From Sphingobium sp. (GTDB lineage Bacteria > Pseudomonadota > Alphaproteobacteria > Sphingomonadales > Sphingomonadaceae), in assembly GCA_009360885.1 (NCBI GenBank), contig SPEL01000001.1, positions 473,247-537,246 on the forward strand: DNA of 64,000 nucleotides, read 5' to 3'. The translations under genes were made by a program, and so were the position numbers. The notes under the pieces are model-generated. The model had not been told where the DNA came from and ran no database searches. It worked only from the letters and a program-made list of their open reading frames with translations. Below are positions 18,395-26,100 of this stretch, piece after piece; position 1 is the stretch's first letter, and each line of letters begins with the position of its first letter.

Positions 18395-19006
18395 ATGTCC
18401 CGACATTTTGCTGCCATGGCGTTCATCATCGCAGGTGGGCTGGCGCTTTCCGGTTGCGCGACATCTGTTGCGCCGGTCGATGTTACCCGATTCCACGCAG
18501 GCGGCCCGGTGGTGCAGGCAGGCGGCATAGTGGTGGAACCACAGATTGGCCCTCCGGTCGATCAGCTTGAGTTTCGCACTTATGCCGGGGCGGTTAGTCA
18601 GGAGTTGCAGCGCATCGGTTTTGTCGATGAGGCAGGCCGCCAGACCACTGCGCCCAGCCAATATGTCGCGCTCATCTCTTATGATCGGGTGGTGCAATCC
18701 CCTTATGCTGATTCGCGCTCTCCCGTCAGCGTTGGTGTAGGCGGTTCCACCGGCAGCTATGGCAGCGGTCTTGGCGTCGGTATTGGCATCAACCTTTCGG
18801 GCAAGCCTAAGGATGTGGTGGTGACACGCCTTTCAGTACAGATCAGGCGGCGGGCAGATAATATCGCCATCTGGGAAGGCCGCGCCGAAACCAGCGCCAA
18901 GGTTGGTACGCCTGCGTCTCAGGCTGGCCTTGCTGCCGGAAAACTGGCGAGCGCGCTGTTCAAGGGCTATCCCGGCAAGTCTGGTGAGACTATAACGGTC
19001 AAATGA
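18395..19006 (+). CDS. DUF4136 domain lipoprotein
   Basis: 203 residues from the ATG at 18395, which has AGGGAGGA six bases upstream. The frame reaches back to 18353 but that extension would spoil the lipoprotein signal. The lipobox LSGC follows a short hydrophobic stretch. The mature part matches the DUF4136 pattern (early F-H-A segment, central Gly/Ser-rich VGVGGSTGSYGSGLGVGIG stretch, then RLSVQIRRRADNIAIWEGRA). Function unknown, presumably envelope-localised. Its stop overlaps the start of the carboxypeptidase gene. Confidence 0.8.
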   Translation: MSRHFAAMAFIIAGGLALSGCATSVAPVDVTRFHAGGPVVQAGGIVVEPQIGPPVDQLEFRTYAGAVSQELQRIGFVDEAGRQTTAPSQYVALISYDRVVQSPYADSRSPVSVGVGGSTGSYGSGLGVGIGINLSGKPKDVVVTRLSVQIRRRADNIAIWEGRAETSAKVGTPASQAGLAAGKLASALFKGYPGKSGETITVK

Positions 19007-20133
19007 CTCTATCTATCAGCACGGCCTTTGACGCAGGCAACATAAGCGTCACCTCCATCGACACCAGTTCCTCCCCATGGCGGGCGGAACTGGAAATCGT
19101 GAAGGACCATCAGAGCGATTTTTATCAGTGGTTTCACTTCCGTGTGGCGGGTGCAGCCGGGCAGGATGTGGAACTGGTGATTACCAACTGCGCCGATTCG
19201 GCTTATCCCGATGGTTGGCCGGGTTACAAAGCGCGGATGAGTGAGGACCGGGAAAACTGGCTGCTGGCGGATACCAGCTATGCCGATGGCCGCCTGACGA
19301 TTCGCGTGCAGCCAGAGAGTAACAATTTGTGGCTTGCCTATTTCGCGCCTTATTCGATGGAACGTCACCATGATATGGTGGCATGGGCCGCGTTGCAGCC
19401 GGGCGTTACACAAAAAGAATTGGGCCTGACGCTGGATGGTCAACCGCTCGACATGCTGACGATGGGCCATGGGGATAAGCAGGTGTGGCTCTATGCCCGT
19501 CAGCATCCCGGTGAAACCATGGCGGAGTGGTGGATGGAGGGCACTTTGGAGCGCCTCTGTGATCCAGAGGACAGCGTTGCTCGCCTGTTGCGGCAGAAGG
19601 CGACCTTCCACATCGTTCCCAATATGAATCCAGATGGCAGTCGTCGGGGGCATTTGCGCACCAATGCGGTTGGCGTAAACCTCAACCGTGAATGGGATGT
19701 GCCGACAATGGACCGCAGTCCTGAGGTTTTCCTCGTCCGGGCGGAGATGGACCGCACCGGCGTCGATTTCGCGATGGATGTGCATGGTGATGAGGCGATT
19801 CCAGCGGTTTTCATCGCGGGTTTTGAAGGGATACCGTCAGAGCGCGAAGACCGTATGGCACTTTATCATCGCTATCGTGATGGTCTGGCTGCGCGATCAC
19901 CCGATTTTCAGACGGAGATTGGATATGCTGTCTCTGCGCCGGGGCAGGCGAATCTCTCTATGTCCACCAATCAGGTGGCAGAGCGTTACGGCGCGGTCAG
20001 CATGACGCTGGAAATGCCGTTCAAGGATAATGACGCCCTGCCGGATGAGGATTATGGTTGGTCGCCTGCGCGCAGTGCGCAACTGGGTAAGGATTGCCTC
20101 GCTATGCTGGCTGAGATTATCGACGATCTATGA
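19003..20133 (+). CDS. M14-family zinc carboxypeptidase (cytosolic carboxypeptidase-like)
   Basis: 376 residues. It has an N-terminal beta-rich domain (about 1-125), found in the CCP/AGBL branch and its bacterial relatives, then a zinc carboxypeptidase domain. Zinc ligands are H168 and E171 in RQHPGETMAE and H261 in MDVHGDEAIP. NPDGSRRGHLRTNAVGVNLN supplies substrate-binding Arg and Asn, and the catalytic glutamate lies in MTLEMPFKD. No signal peptide is seen, so it is probably cytoplasmic. The start overlaps the lipoprotein gene by 4 bases. The bacterial substrate is unknown. Confidence 0.9.
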   Translation: MTLSISTAFDAGNISVTSIDTSSSPWRAELEIVKDHQSDFYQWFHFRVAGAAGQDVELVITNCADSAYPDGWPGYKARMSEDRENWLLADTSYADGRLTIRVQPESNNLWLAYFAPYSMERHHDMVAWAALQPGVTQKELGLTLDGQPLDMLTMGHGDKQVWLYARQHPGETMAEWWMEGTLERLCDPEDSVARLLRQKATFHIVPNMNPDGSRRGHLRTNAVGVNLNREWDVPTMDRSPEVFLVRAEMDRTGVDFAMDVHGDEAIPAVFIAGFEGIPSEREDRMALYHRYRDGLAARSPDFQTEIGYAVSAPGQANLSMSTNQVAERYGAVSMTLEMPFKDNDALPDEDYGWSPARSAQLGKDCLAMLAEIIDDL

Positions 20134-20171
20134 TCGGCATTTGCTATCCGCGTAAATAGCTAAATATAAGG

Positions 20172-20210
20172 AAAACCCCGCCACCCGGATAAGGAATGGC
20201 GGGGTTTTGT
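20172..20210. terminator. Bidirectional terminator
   Basis: AAAACCCCGCC / GGCGGGGTTTT: an 11-bp perfect stem with a 15-base loop, flanked by A and T tracts on both sides, placed between the convergent carboxypeptidase and hydrolase genes. Confidence 0.85.
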
Positions 20211-20230
20211 TCATCAGTTGTTGGTTTGAA

Positions 20231-20953
20231 TCAGCCGAAAACCTCGGTCAGCATCGCCTGCATGGCTTTCCAGCTCCGGTCATTGGTGGCGGGCTGAAAA
20301 CCAAAGCTATGGTCGTCATTCAGTGGCACATCATTGGCGGTGAAGGCATGGCCGGTGTCGCTATACGCAATCAGTTGCCAGTCGGCTTTGCTGGCGGTGA
20401 GTTCCTGCGCCAGTGCAACGGTGGCCTCTGGCGGGCAAAGAGGGTCATTCCACCCATGGCATATCAGCAGCTTTGCCTTGATTTCGGCATTAGGGAAAGG
20501 AGGGGCGTCATAAACGCCGTGGAAGCTGACGCCCAGAGCGATGTCTGCGCCTGATCGGGCCAGATCCAGCACGCATTTGCCGCCAAGGCAGAACCCAATG
20601 GCGCCGGTGCGCGTGGTGTCTACACCCGGCAGGCTCTGTAATACGCCCAGCGCATCAGTTAACCGGTCCCGCATAGCGGCGCGGTCTTCGGTCAGTTCAT
20701 GCATATACTCGCCGGCCTTGGGGTCGCCCATGCCGCTGGCGCGCTTGCCTTGCCCATAGACATCGACCACCAGAACCTTGAAACCCAGTGAGGCCAATTC
20801 TTCTGCTTTGGCGAAATCCCATTCCTTGGTCCCCAGAAAATTAGGGAATAGCAGGAGGCCGGGCTGCGTGCCCGCAGCAGGATCGTAAACAGCCATGGAC
20901 TCAAACGGGCCACCCGGTCCTTCGTGAATGATGATGTGACGTTCGGTGGTCAT
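20231..20953 (-). CDS. Dienelactone hydrolase family protein
   Basis: 240 residues from the ATG at 20953, which has AGAGG upstream; the longer frame to 21019 is not needed. Alpha/beta hydrolase with catalytic triad C122 (GFCLGG), D170 (GWNDPLCPP) and H202 (TGHAF), matching the spacing of carboxymethylenebutenolidase. The family hydrolyses dienelactones from chloroaromatic breakdown, but many members act on other esters. There are no aromatic degradation genes nearby, so the substrate is open. Confidence 0.9.
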   Translation of the reverse strand: MTTERHIIIHEGPGGPFESMAVYDPAAGTQPGLLLFPNFLGTKEWDFAKAEELASLGFKVLVVDVYGQGKRASGMGDPKAGEYMHELTEDRAAMRDRLTDALGVLQSLPGVDTTRTGAIGFCLGGKCVLDLARSGADIALGVSFHGVYDAPPFPNAEIKAKLLICHGWNDPLCPPEATVALAQELTASKADWQLIAYSDTGHAFTANDVPLNDDHSFGFQPATNDRSWKAMQAMLTEVFG

Positions 20954-21093
20954 GCAATAATCCTCTGCTGATTGGGATGTCGGATGGGTATTTATTATAA
21001 GGGTCAGCAAATGGTGCAAGTTGCGTTGTGGATAAATCCCGTTATTGAGGGCCGCGTTACCCTATCCTATCTGTGCAGAGACAAGGAAACGCG

Positions 21094-21780
21094 ATGCCTA
21101 AACTGGTTCTTATTCGTCATGGTCAGTCCGCCTGGAATCTTGAAAATCGTTTCACCGGCTGGTGGGATGTGGATGTGACGGAAAAGGGTGCGGAAGAAGC
21201 CCGTGCTGCTGGCCGCCTGATGAAGGAAAAGGGGCTGGATTTTGATAGCTGCTTCACCTCGGTCCAGACCCGCGCGATTAAGACGCTGAATCTCGCTCTC
21301 GAAGAAATGGGCCGTTTGTGGTTGCCGGTTGAGAAGAACTGGCAGCTTAATGAACGTCATTATGGTGGCCTTACTGGTCTCAACAAGGCGGAAACCGCCG
21401 CGAAACATGGCGATGAGCAGGTGCATGTCTGGCGCCGCAGCTTTGACGTGCCGCCGCCGCCGCTCGAAACCGGCAGTGAGTTCGATCTCTCGGCAGATCG
21501 TCGCTATGCGGGCATTAATATCCCCGCGACAGAGAGCCTGAAGGACACGATTGCCCGCGTATTGCCTTATTGGGAAAGCCGTATTGCGCCGGAACTGAAG
21601 GCTGGGAAGCGTGTCATCATCTCTGCCCATGGGAACTCCCTGCGGGCATTGGTGAAGCATCTGTCGAACATTCCTGATGATGAAATTACCAGTCTCGAAA
21701 TCCCGACTGGGCAGCCGATTGTCTACGAACTGGATGACGCATTGAATGCGACGGATCGTTATTATCTGTCGGAACGGTGA
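21094..21780 (+). CDS. gpmA: 2,3-bisphosphoglycerate-dependent phosphoglycerate mutase
   Basis: 228 residues from the ATG at 21094, with AAGGAA seven bases upstream. Interconverts 3- and 2-phosphoglycerate. The RHGQSAWN motif supplies the phospho-accepting H9, [11 protein letters not shown] carries the catalytic Glu, and [15 protein letters not shown] the second His. The length and the insert around [14 protein letters not shown] identify the cofactor-dependent type. A strong terminator follows. Confidence 0.97.
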   Translation: MPKLVLIRHGQSAWNLENRFTGWWDVDVTEKGAEEARAAGRLMKEKGLDFDSCFTSVQTRAIKTLNLALEEMGRLWLPVEKNWQLNERHYGGLTGLNKAETAAKHGDEQVHVWRRSFDVPPPPLETGSEFDLSADRRYAGINIPATESLKDTIARVLPYWESRIAPELKAGKRVIISAHGNSLRALVKHLSNIPDDEITSLEIPTGQPIVYELDDALNATDRYYLSER

Positions 21781-21840
21781 TGGCGGTATGATTCTGGGGC
21801 GGGCGGGTACTATCCCGCCCAACTTTGACAAGCTGACAAA

Positions 21841-21873
21841 AAAGAAGCGCCGTACTATCGGCGCTTTTCTTTT
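21841..21873. terminator. Bidirectional terminator between gpmA and the GGDEF gene
   Basis: An 8-bp stem AAGCGCCG/CGGCGCTT with loop TACTAT, A tract before and T tract after. It serves both convergent genes. A second GGGCGGG/CCCGCCC hairpin lies just upstream at about 21800-21820. Confidence 0.85.
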
Positions 21874-21899
21874 AATAAGATGAGGAAGGAAGCGCCGAT

Positions 21900-22676
21900 T
21901 TAGGCAACCGCTTCATGATGGGGTGGTAGGGGCGGTTCACCGGATGCTGCTTCCTGTCGGCTATGCCATGCCCTTTTGCGGGCATACATATCAGCGTCCG
22001 CCCGATCCATCAGCGATTCCTGCGTGTCATTAGGGCGTAGCATGGTTATCCCGATGGCGACTGAAACCGGCAGAGCTGCTGCGCCAAAGAGGCATGGCGT
22101 GCTGTGGAGCATTGCAGAAAGCTGCTCTGCCTTGGCGGTGGCACCCTGTTCATCGACGGCCTCCAAAATCATGGCAAATTCATCGCCACCGATTCTGGCC
22201 GCAATGTCAGTGCTACGAATATGGCTTTCGACAATACGGGCGACATGCACCAATGCATAATCCCCCGCGCTATGCCCGAAACGATCATTAATATGCTTCA
22301 TGCGGTTTACATCAATGAACAAAAGGGCGGCTTGATTATTATAACGCCGTGCGCGCGCCAGTTGCTCCTGAAGGCTATTTAGAAAATAACGGCGGTTAAA
22401 CAAAGGGGTCAGCGTATCCTGTATCGCAACCCGCTCCAGTTCGGAATTGGCGATGCGTAGCAACCGTAATTCACGCCGCAATGCGGTAATTTCATTCCGT
22501 AGTTCGTCTACTGTTCGCATTGGCTCGGTCGATGCTATGCCTTTGTTTTCGTGTAATATGCTGGACAGGTTGCATGGTAAACCATCAGGCGAAAATGATC
22601 CTGCGGTCAGTGGGGTCTTGCTGATTGATTGAGGATTCTTGCCCGGTTCCTGACCGTGCTGACCATATACACCCAC
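21900..22676 (-). CDS. Diguanylate cyclase (GGDEF domain) with intact I-site
   Basis: 258 residues from a GTG at 22676 preceded by GGGAGGGAA. The N-terminal 50 residues have no clear fold, then a coiled coil (about 53-88, DELRNEITALRRELRLLRIA) leads into the GGDEF domain (about 85-245). Visible motifs are DTLTPLFNRRYF, FIDVNRMKHINDRFGH and an intact GGDEF preceded by the inhibitory RSTD. This is a complete, product-inhibited cyclase by sequence, unlike the other GGDEF gene in this window. No sensor domain or membrane segment is visible. Confidence 0.92.
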   Translation of the reverse strand: MGVYGQHGQEPGKNPQSISKTPLTAGSFSPDGLPCNLSSILHENKGIASTEPMRTVDELRNEITALRRELRLLRIANSELERVAIQDTLTPLFNRRYFLNSLQEQLARARRYNNQAALLFIDVNRMKHINDRFGHSAGDYALVHVARIVESHIRSTDIAARIGGDEFAMILEAVDEQGATAKAEQLSAMLHSTPCLFGAAALPVSVAIGITMLRPNDTQESLMDRADADMYARKRAWHSRQEAASGEPPLPPHHEAVA

Positions 22677-22984
22677 TATTTCGTTCCCTCCCCACGATGA
22701 ACGCTGAACTGATATAACGCAAATGCACGAACGGGGTTCCCGGCTCCTGTTCGTGTTTTTTACACATTTGTAAAATGGATATAGCCATTAGATGGTTGCC
22801 TATTCATGAATGCAAATCATTTTCCATATCCATAGTGGAGAAAATTTTGCGCTGCGAAGATGCAGTGCGGAAAAAGGGAGGCGGAAAAGCAGGACAGTGC
22901 GCCCTCTGAACTAAATGTTAGGCATTGCCCCATGCGCTTGTGCTGTTTAAGGCGCAAAAGCAGGAGATTTATAGGGAACAGATT
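22677..22984. other. Divergent intergenic region with an orphan terminator
   Basis: 308 bases between the GGDEF gene (minus) and purE (plus). It contains one strong plus-strand terminator at 22726-22761, followed by an AT-rich stretch. No protein gene is convincing. Confidence 0.55.
22726..22761 (+). terminator. Rho-independent terminator on the plus strand, no gene feeding it
   Basis: A 10-bp stem (CACGAACGGG at 22726-22735 with CCTGTTCGTG at 22746-22755, one G-U pair) and six T. The nearest plus-strand gene to the left, gpmA, already ends in its own terminator about 850 bases earlier. Confidence 0.75.
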
Positions 22985-23485
22985 ATGTCGGGCAGTGAGG
23001 CGCAGCAAAAACCGCTGGTGGGTGTCATTATGGGCAGCCGGTCAGATTGGGAAACCATGCGCCATGTGCAGGATGTGCTGACGGCTCTGGGCGTCGCACA
23101 TGAATGTAAGGTGGTGTCGGCCCATCGTACACCGCAGCGTCTTTATGATTATGCAACCGGCGCGGTTGGGCGCGGGCTGAAGGTCATTATCGCGGGGGCG
23201 GGGGGAGCCGCGCATCTGCCGGGCATGGCGGCCAGCATGACGCGCCTTCCTGTTCTGGGGGTTCCTGTCGAATCTAAGGCGCTATCGGGCATGGATAGCC
23301 TTCTTTCTATTGTGCAGATGCCTGCTGGTATTCCTGTTGGTACATTGGCCATTGGTCGTGCCGGTGCGGTCAATGCGGCGCTGCTGGCTGCGTCGATGCT
23401 GGCAAATGAGGATGCGGCACTGGCTGCACGGCTGGATGACTGGCGCGCGAAGCAAACTGCAGATGTGGCGGACACCCCGGAATGA
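22985..23485 (+). CDS. purE: N5-carboxyaminoimidazole ribonucleotide mutase PurE
   Basis: 166 residues from the ATG at 22985 with AGGGA upstream; the frame reaches 22925 without similarity. Class I PurE, which moves the carboxylate of N5-CAIR to form CAIR in purine synthesis. Motifs are [13 protein letters not shown] (phosphate site), VVSAHRTP with the catalytic His, and [12 protein letters not shown]. It overlaps purK by 4 bases. Confidence 0.97.
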   Translation: MSGSEAQQKPLVGVIMGSRSDWETMRHVQDVLTALGVAHECKVVSAHRTPQRLYDYATGAVGRGLKVIIAGAGGAAHLPGMAASMTRLPVLGVPVESKALSGMDSLLSIVQMPAGIPVGTLAIGRAGAVNAALLAASMLANEDAALAARLDDWRAKQTADVADTPE

Positions 23486-24552
23486 GCAGCTTTCCTCCCG
23501 GATCAGTCATTGGCATATTGGGTGGCGGCCAGCTTGGCCGGATGCTGGGTGTGGCCGCCGCGCAGCTTGGCTATGCGGTGCATATCTATGCACCAGAGGC
23601 GAATGGCCCCGCGAGCGACGCCAGCCGGTTCTGGACACAGGGGCGCTATGATGATGGTGATGCGCTCTCTACCTTTGCCGCATCGGTTGATGTGCTGACC
23701 TATGAATTTGAAAATGTTGATGGCCGGGCGATGCAGGCTCTTTCCGGCAGCGGGTTGGTGCGTCCGTCGGTCGATGCGCTGCGTATTGCGCAGGATCGTC
23801 TGAAAGAGAAAAATTATGTTGCCGATCTGGGCGGGCGTACTGCCCCCTTCGCGGCTGTGGACAGTCTGGATGATCTGAAAGCGGCTCTGGCAACTATCGG
23901 CACGCCTGCTATCCTCAAGACCAATCGCTTTGGCTATGATGGCAAGGGGCAGGTGCGTCTGTACGATGCCGCTGATGCCGAAGCCGCATGGTCTGCCATT
24001 GGTGAGGCCCCCGCGATTCTTGAGGGCTTTGTTCAGTTCGATCAGGAATTTTCGGTGCTGTTGGTGCGCGGCTTTGATGGCGATATTCGCTTCTGGGACA
24101 GCCCGGCCAATGTGCATGTGGATGGCATATTGGATACATCCACTCTGCCCGCCGGGCCTGTCATCACCGCGCAGGTGGAGGAAGCCCGTGCTCTTGCCGC
24201 CAAGGTTGCCGAAGCGCTGGATTATGTTGGTGTGCTGACGCTGGAATTTTTCGCGGGTGCGGAGGGGCCGGTGTTTAATGAAATGGCCCCACGTGTCCAT
24301 AATAGCGGGCATTGGACGATCGAAGGGGCCGTCACTAGCCAGTTTGAAAATCATATCCGTGCTGTGTGTGGCCTGCCATTGGGGGATACTGGCCTCGTCG
24401 CACAGGGTGTGACAATGCGTAACCTGATTGGCGAAGATGCGCTCGGTTGGCAGGTGATATTAGAAGATCCTGCCAATCACCTTCACCTTTATGGTAAGAA
24501 GGAGGCGCGCGCCGGTCGTAAAATGGGCCATGTCACCCGGCTGGAGCCGTGA
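23482..24552 (+). CDS. purK: N5-carboxyaminoimidazole ribonucleotide synthase PurK
   Basis: 356-residue ATP-grasp enzyme making N5-CAIR from AIR, bicarbonate and ATP. The N-terminal [13 protein letters not shown] segment, the glycine-rich lid [12 protein letters not shown] and the metal-binding [19 protein letters not shown] are present. It forms a translationally coupled pair with purE and is followed 21 bases later by folA. Confidence 0.97.
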   Translation: MSSFPPGSVIGILGGGQLGRMLGVAAAQLGYAVHIYAPEANGPASDASRFWTQGRYDDGDALSTFAASVDVLTYEFENVDGRAMQALSGSGLVRPSVDALRIAQDRLKEKNYVADLGGRTAPFAAVDSLDDLKAALATIGTPAILKTNRFGYDGKGQVRLYDAADAEAAWSAIGEAPAILEGFVQFDQEFSVLLVRGFDGDIRFWDSPANVHVDGILDTSTLPAGPVITAQVEEARALAAKVAEALDYVGVLTLEFFAGAEGPVFNEMAPRVHNSGHWTIEGAVTSQFENHIRAVCGLPLGDTGLVAQGVTMRNLIGEDALGWQVILEDPANHLHLYGKKEARAGRKMGHVTRLEP

Positions 24553-24573
24553 AGCCAAGGAAAGGGTGCGGTG

Positions 24574-25098
24574 ATGCATCAGCATGAAATCATCCTCATC
24601 CTTGCGCGTAGCGACAATGGGATGATTGGCCGCGATGGTAAGCTGCCCTGGCATTTGCCTGCTGACCTGCGCCATTTCAAGGCGCTGACACAGGGCCGCC
24701 CAATGATTATGGGGCGCAAGACATTTGATAGCCTGCCGGGCTTGCTGGATGGGCGGAGGCATATTGTTCTTACCCGCAACGCGGACTGGCAGGAGGAAGG
24801 CGTTGAAATCGCCACCACGGCGGCGGAGGCGATTCGGATCGCCAATGCGCCGCAAATTGCGGTGATTGGTGGCGGAGAGATTTACCGCCAGTTTCTGCCG
24901 CTGGCCCAGCGGATAGAGCTTACAGAAGTGCATCTAACAGTCGATGGGGACACGCATTTTGATAGGCCGGACCCGGCAGAGTGGAAAGAAGTGGCACGGG
25001 AATCTTACCCTGCTGAGGGTGCGCGCCCGGCCTATGATTTCGTTACATTGCGGCGCCGGACGATAGAGGCAGGCGATCCGGCAGGGGATGGCGCCTGA
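24574..25098 (+). CDS. folA: Dihydrofolate reductase
   Basis: 174 residues from the ATG at 24574 (a GTG at 24571 is also possible). It has AAGGAAAGGG upstream. NADPH-dependent reduction of dihydrofolate. The family signature is clear: ILARSDNGMIGRDGKLPWHL, MIMGRKTFDSLPG and IAVIGGGEIYRQFLP. The acidic active-site residue is the Asp in PADLRHFK. The gene ends in TGATG with ribF. Confidence 0.95.
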   Translation: MHQHEIILILARSDNGMIGRDGKLPWHLPADLRHFKALTQGRPMIMGRKTFDSLPGLLDGRRHIVLTRNADWQEEGVEIATTAAEAIRIANAPQIAVIGGGEIYRQFLPLAQRIELTEVHLTVDGDTHFDRPDPAEWKEVARESYPAEGARPAYDFVTLRRRTIEAGDPAGDGA

Positions 25099-26057
25099 TG
25101 GTTTCATCTGCTGATGGTATAAGGCTGGACGATCGTCTGCCTATGGTGGATGCTCTGCGCGGTGCTATCATCGCCATGGGCAATTTCGATGGCTTTCATC
25201 GCGGGCATCAGGCCGTTGCAGACCGGGCGATCCAATGGGCGCGGGCAGAAGGTCGTCCTGCTATTATCGCGACTTTTGATCCCCATCCGATACAGCTTTT
25301 CCAGCCCGATGCTGCGCCCTTTCGTCTGACGAGTTTTGCCCAGCGCCAGCGCCTGTTTGCGCAGGCGGGGGCGGATGCGATGCTGGTTTTTAATTTCAAC
25401 CATGACCTTGCAGCACTGAGCGCAGAGCAGTTTATTACCCGCCTGACGGATCATTTGGGGGCCGCAGGGGTGGTAACGGGTGAGGATTTCACCTTTGGCA
25501 AAGGGCGCAGTGGTTCTGTGGCTACGCTGGCTGAACAGGGCGCGCTTCATGGCCTGCGTCATGCGGCTGTTGCGCCGGTCCGGGATGAAGGCGGGGCGAT
25601 CGTTTCTTCGACCCTCATCCGTGATGCGTTGCGCGGCGGGGATATGGCTGCTGCTACGCGCCTGCTTACCCGTCCTTATGCAATAGAAGGCGTGGTGCAG
25701 CACGGCGATAAGCTGGGCAGGACGATTGATTTTCCGACGGCGAATCTTGATCTCGGCAGCTATTTGCGCCCGGCTTATGGCATTTACGCTGTGCGGGGCC
25801 GCTTGCCGGATGGGCGCATATTGGATGGAGCCGCCAATCTGGGGGTGCGCCCTATGTTTGACCCACCCAAAGAGTTGCTGGAGCCGCATTTCTTCGATTT
25901 CTCCGGCGATCTTTATGGCCAGACGATTGAGGTGGAGCTGATTGCCCGTCTGCGCGGCGAAGAAAAATTTGCCAGCCTAGAGGAATTGCGTCGCCAGATT
26001 GCGCTTGATTGCGAAGAGGCGCGGCAAATCCTTGCGGGAACGCCGCCTCTGCCTTAA
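25098..26057 (+). CDS. ribF: Bifunctional riboflavin kinase / FAD synthetase
   Basis: 319 residues. The N-terminal nucleotidyltransferase domain (FAD synthetase) carries GNFDGFHRGHQAV and TFDPHP, and the GEDFTFGKGRSG segment. The C-terminal riboflavin kinase domain carries GRTIDFPTANLDL and the GVRPMF segment. It makes FMN and FAD. The start overlaps the folA stop by one base, and ileS and lspA follow in the order usual in many proteobacteria (ribF-ileS-lspA). Confidence 0.96.
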   Translation: MVSSADGIRLDDRLPMVDALRGAIIAMGNFDGFHRGHQAVADRAIQWARAEGRPAIIATFDPHPIQLFQPDAAPFRLTSFAQRQRLFAQAGADAMLVFNFNHDLAALSAEQFITRLTDHLGAAGVVTGEDFTFGKGRSGSVATLAEQGALHGLRHAAVAPVRDEGGAIVSSTLIRDALRGGDMAAATRLLTRPYAIEGVVQHGDKLGRTIDFPTANLDLGSYLRPAYGIYAVRGRLPDGRILDGAANLGVRPMFDPPKELLEPHFFDFSGDLYGQTIEVELIARLRGEEKFASLEELRRQIALDCEEARQILAGTPPLP

Positions 26058-26100
26058 AGCGATTATTTTCCGCCCAACGCCAAATAATAGACCGGACCCG

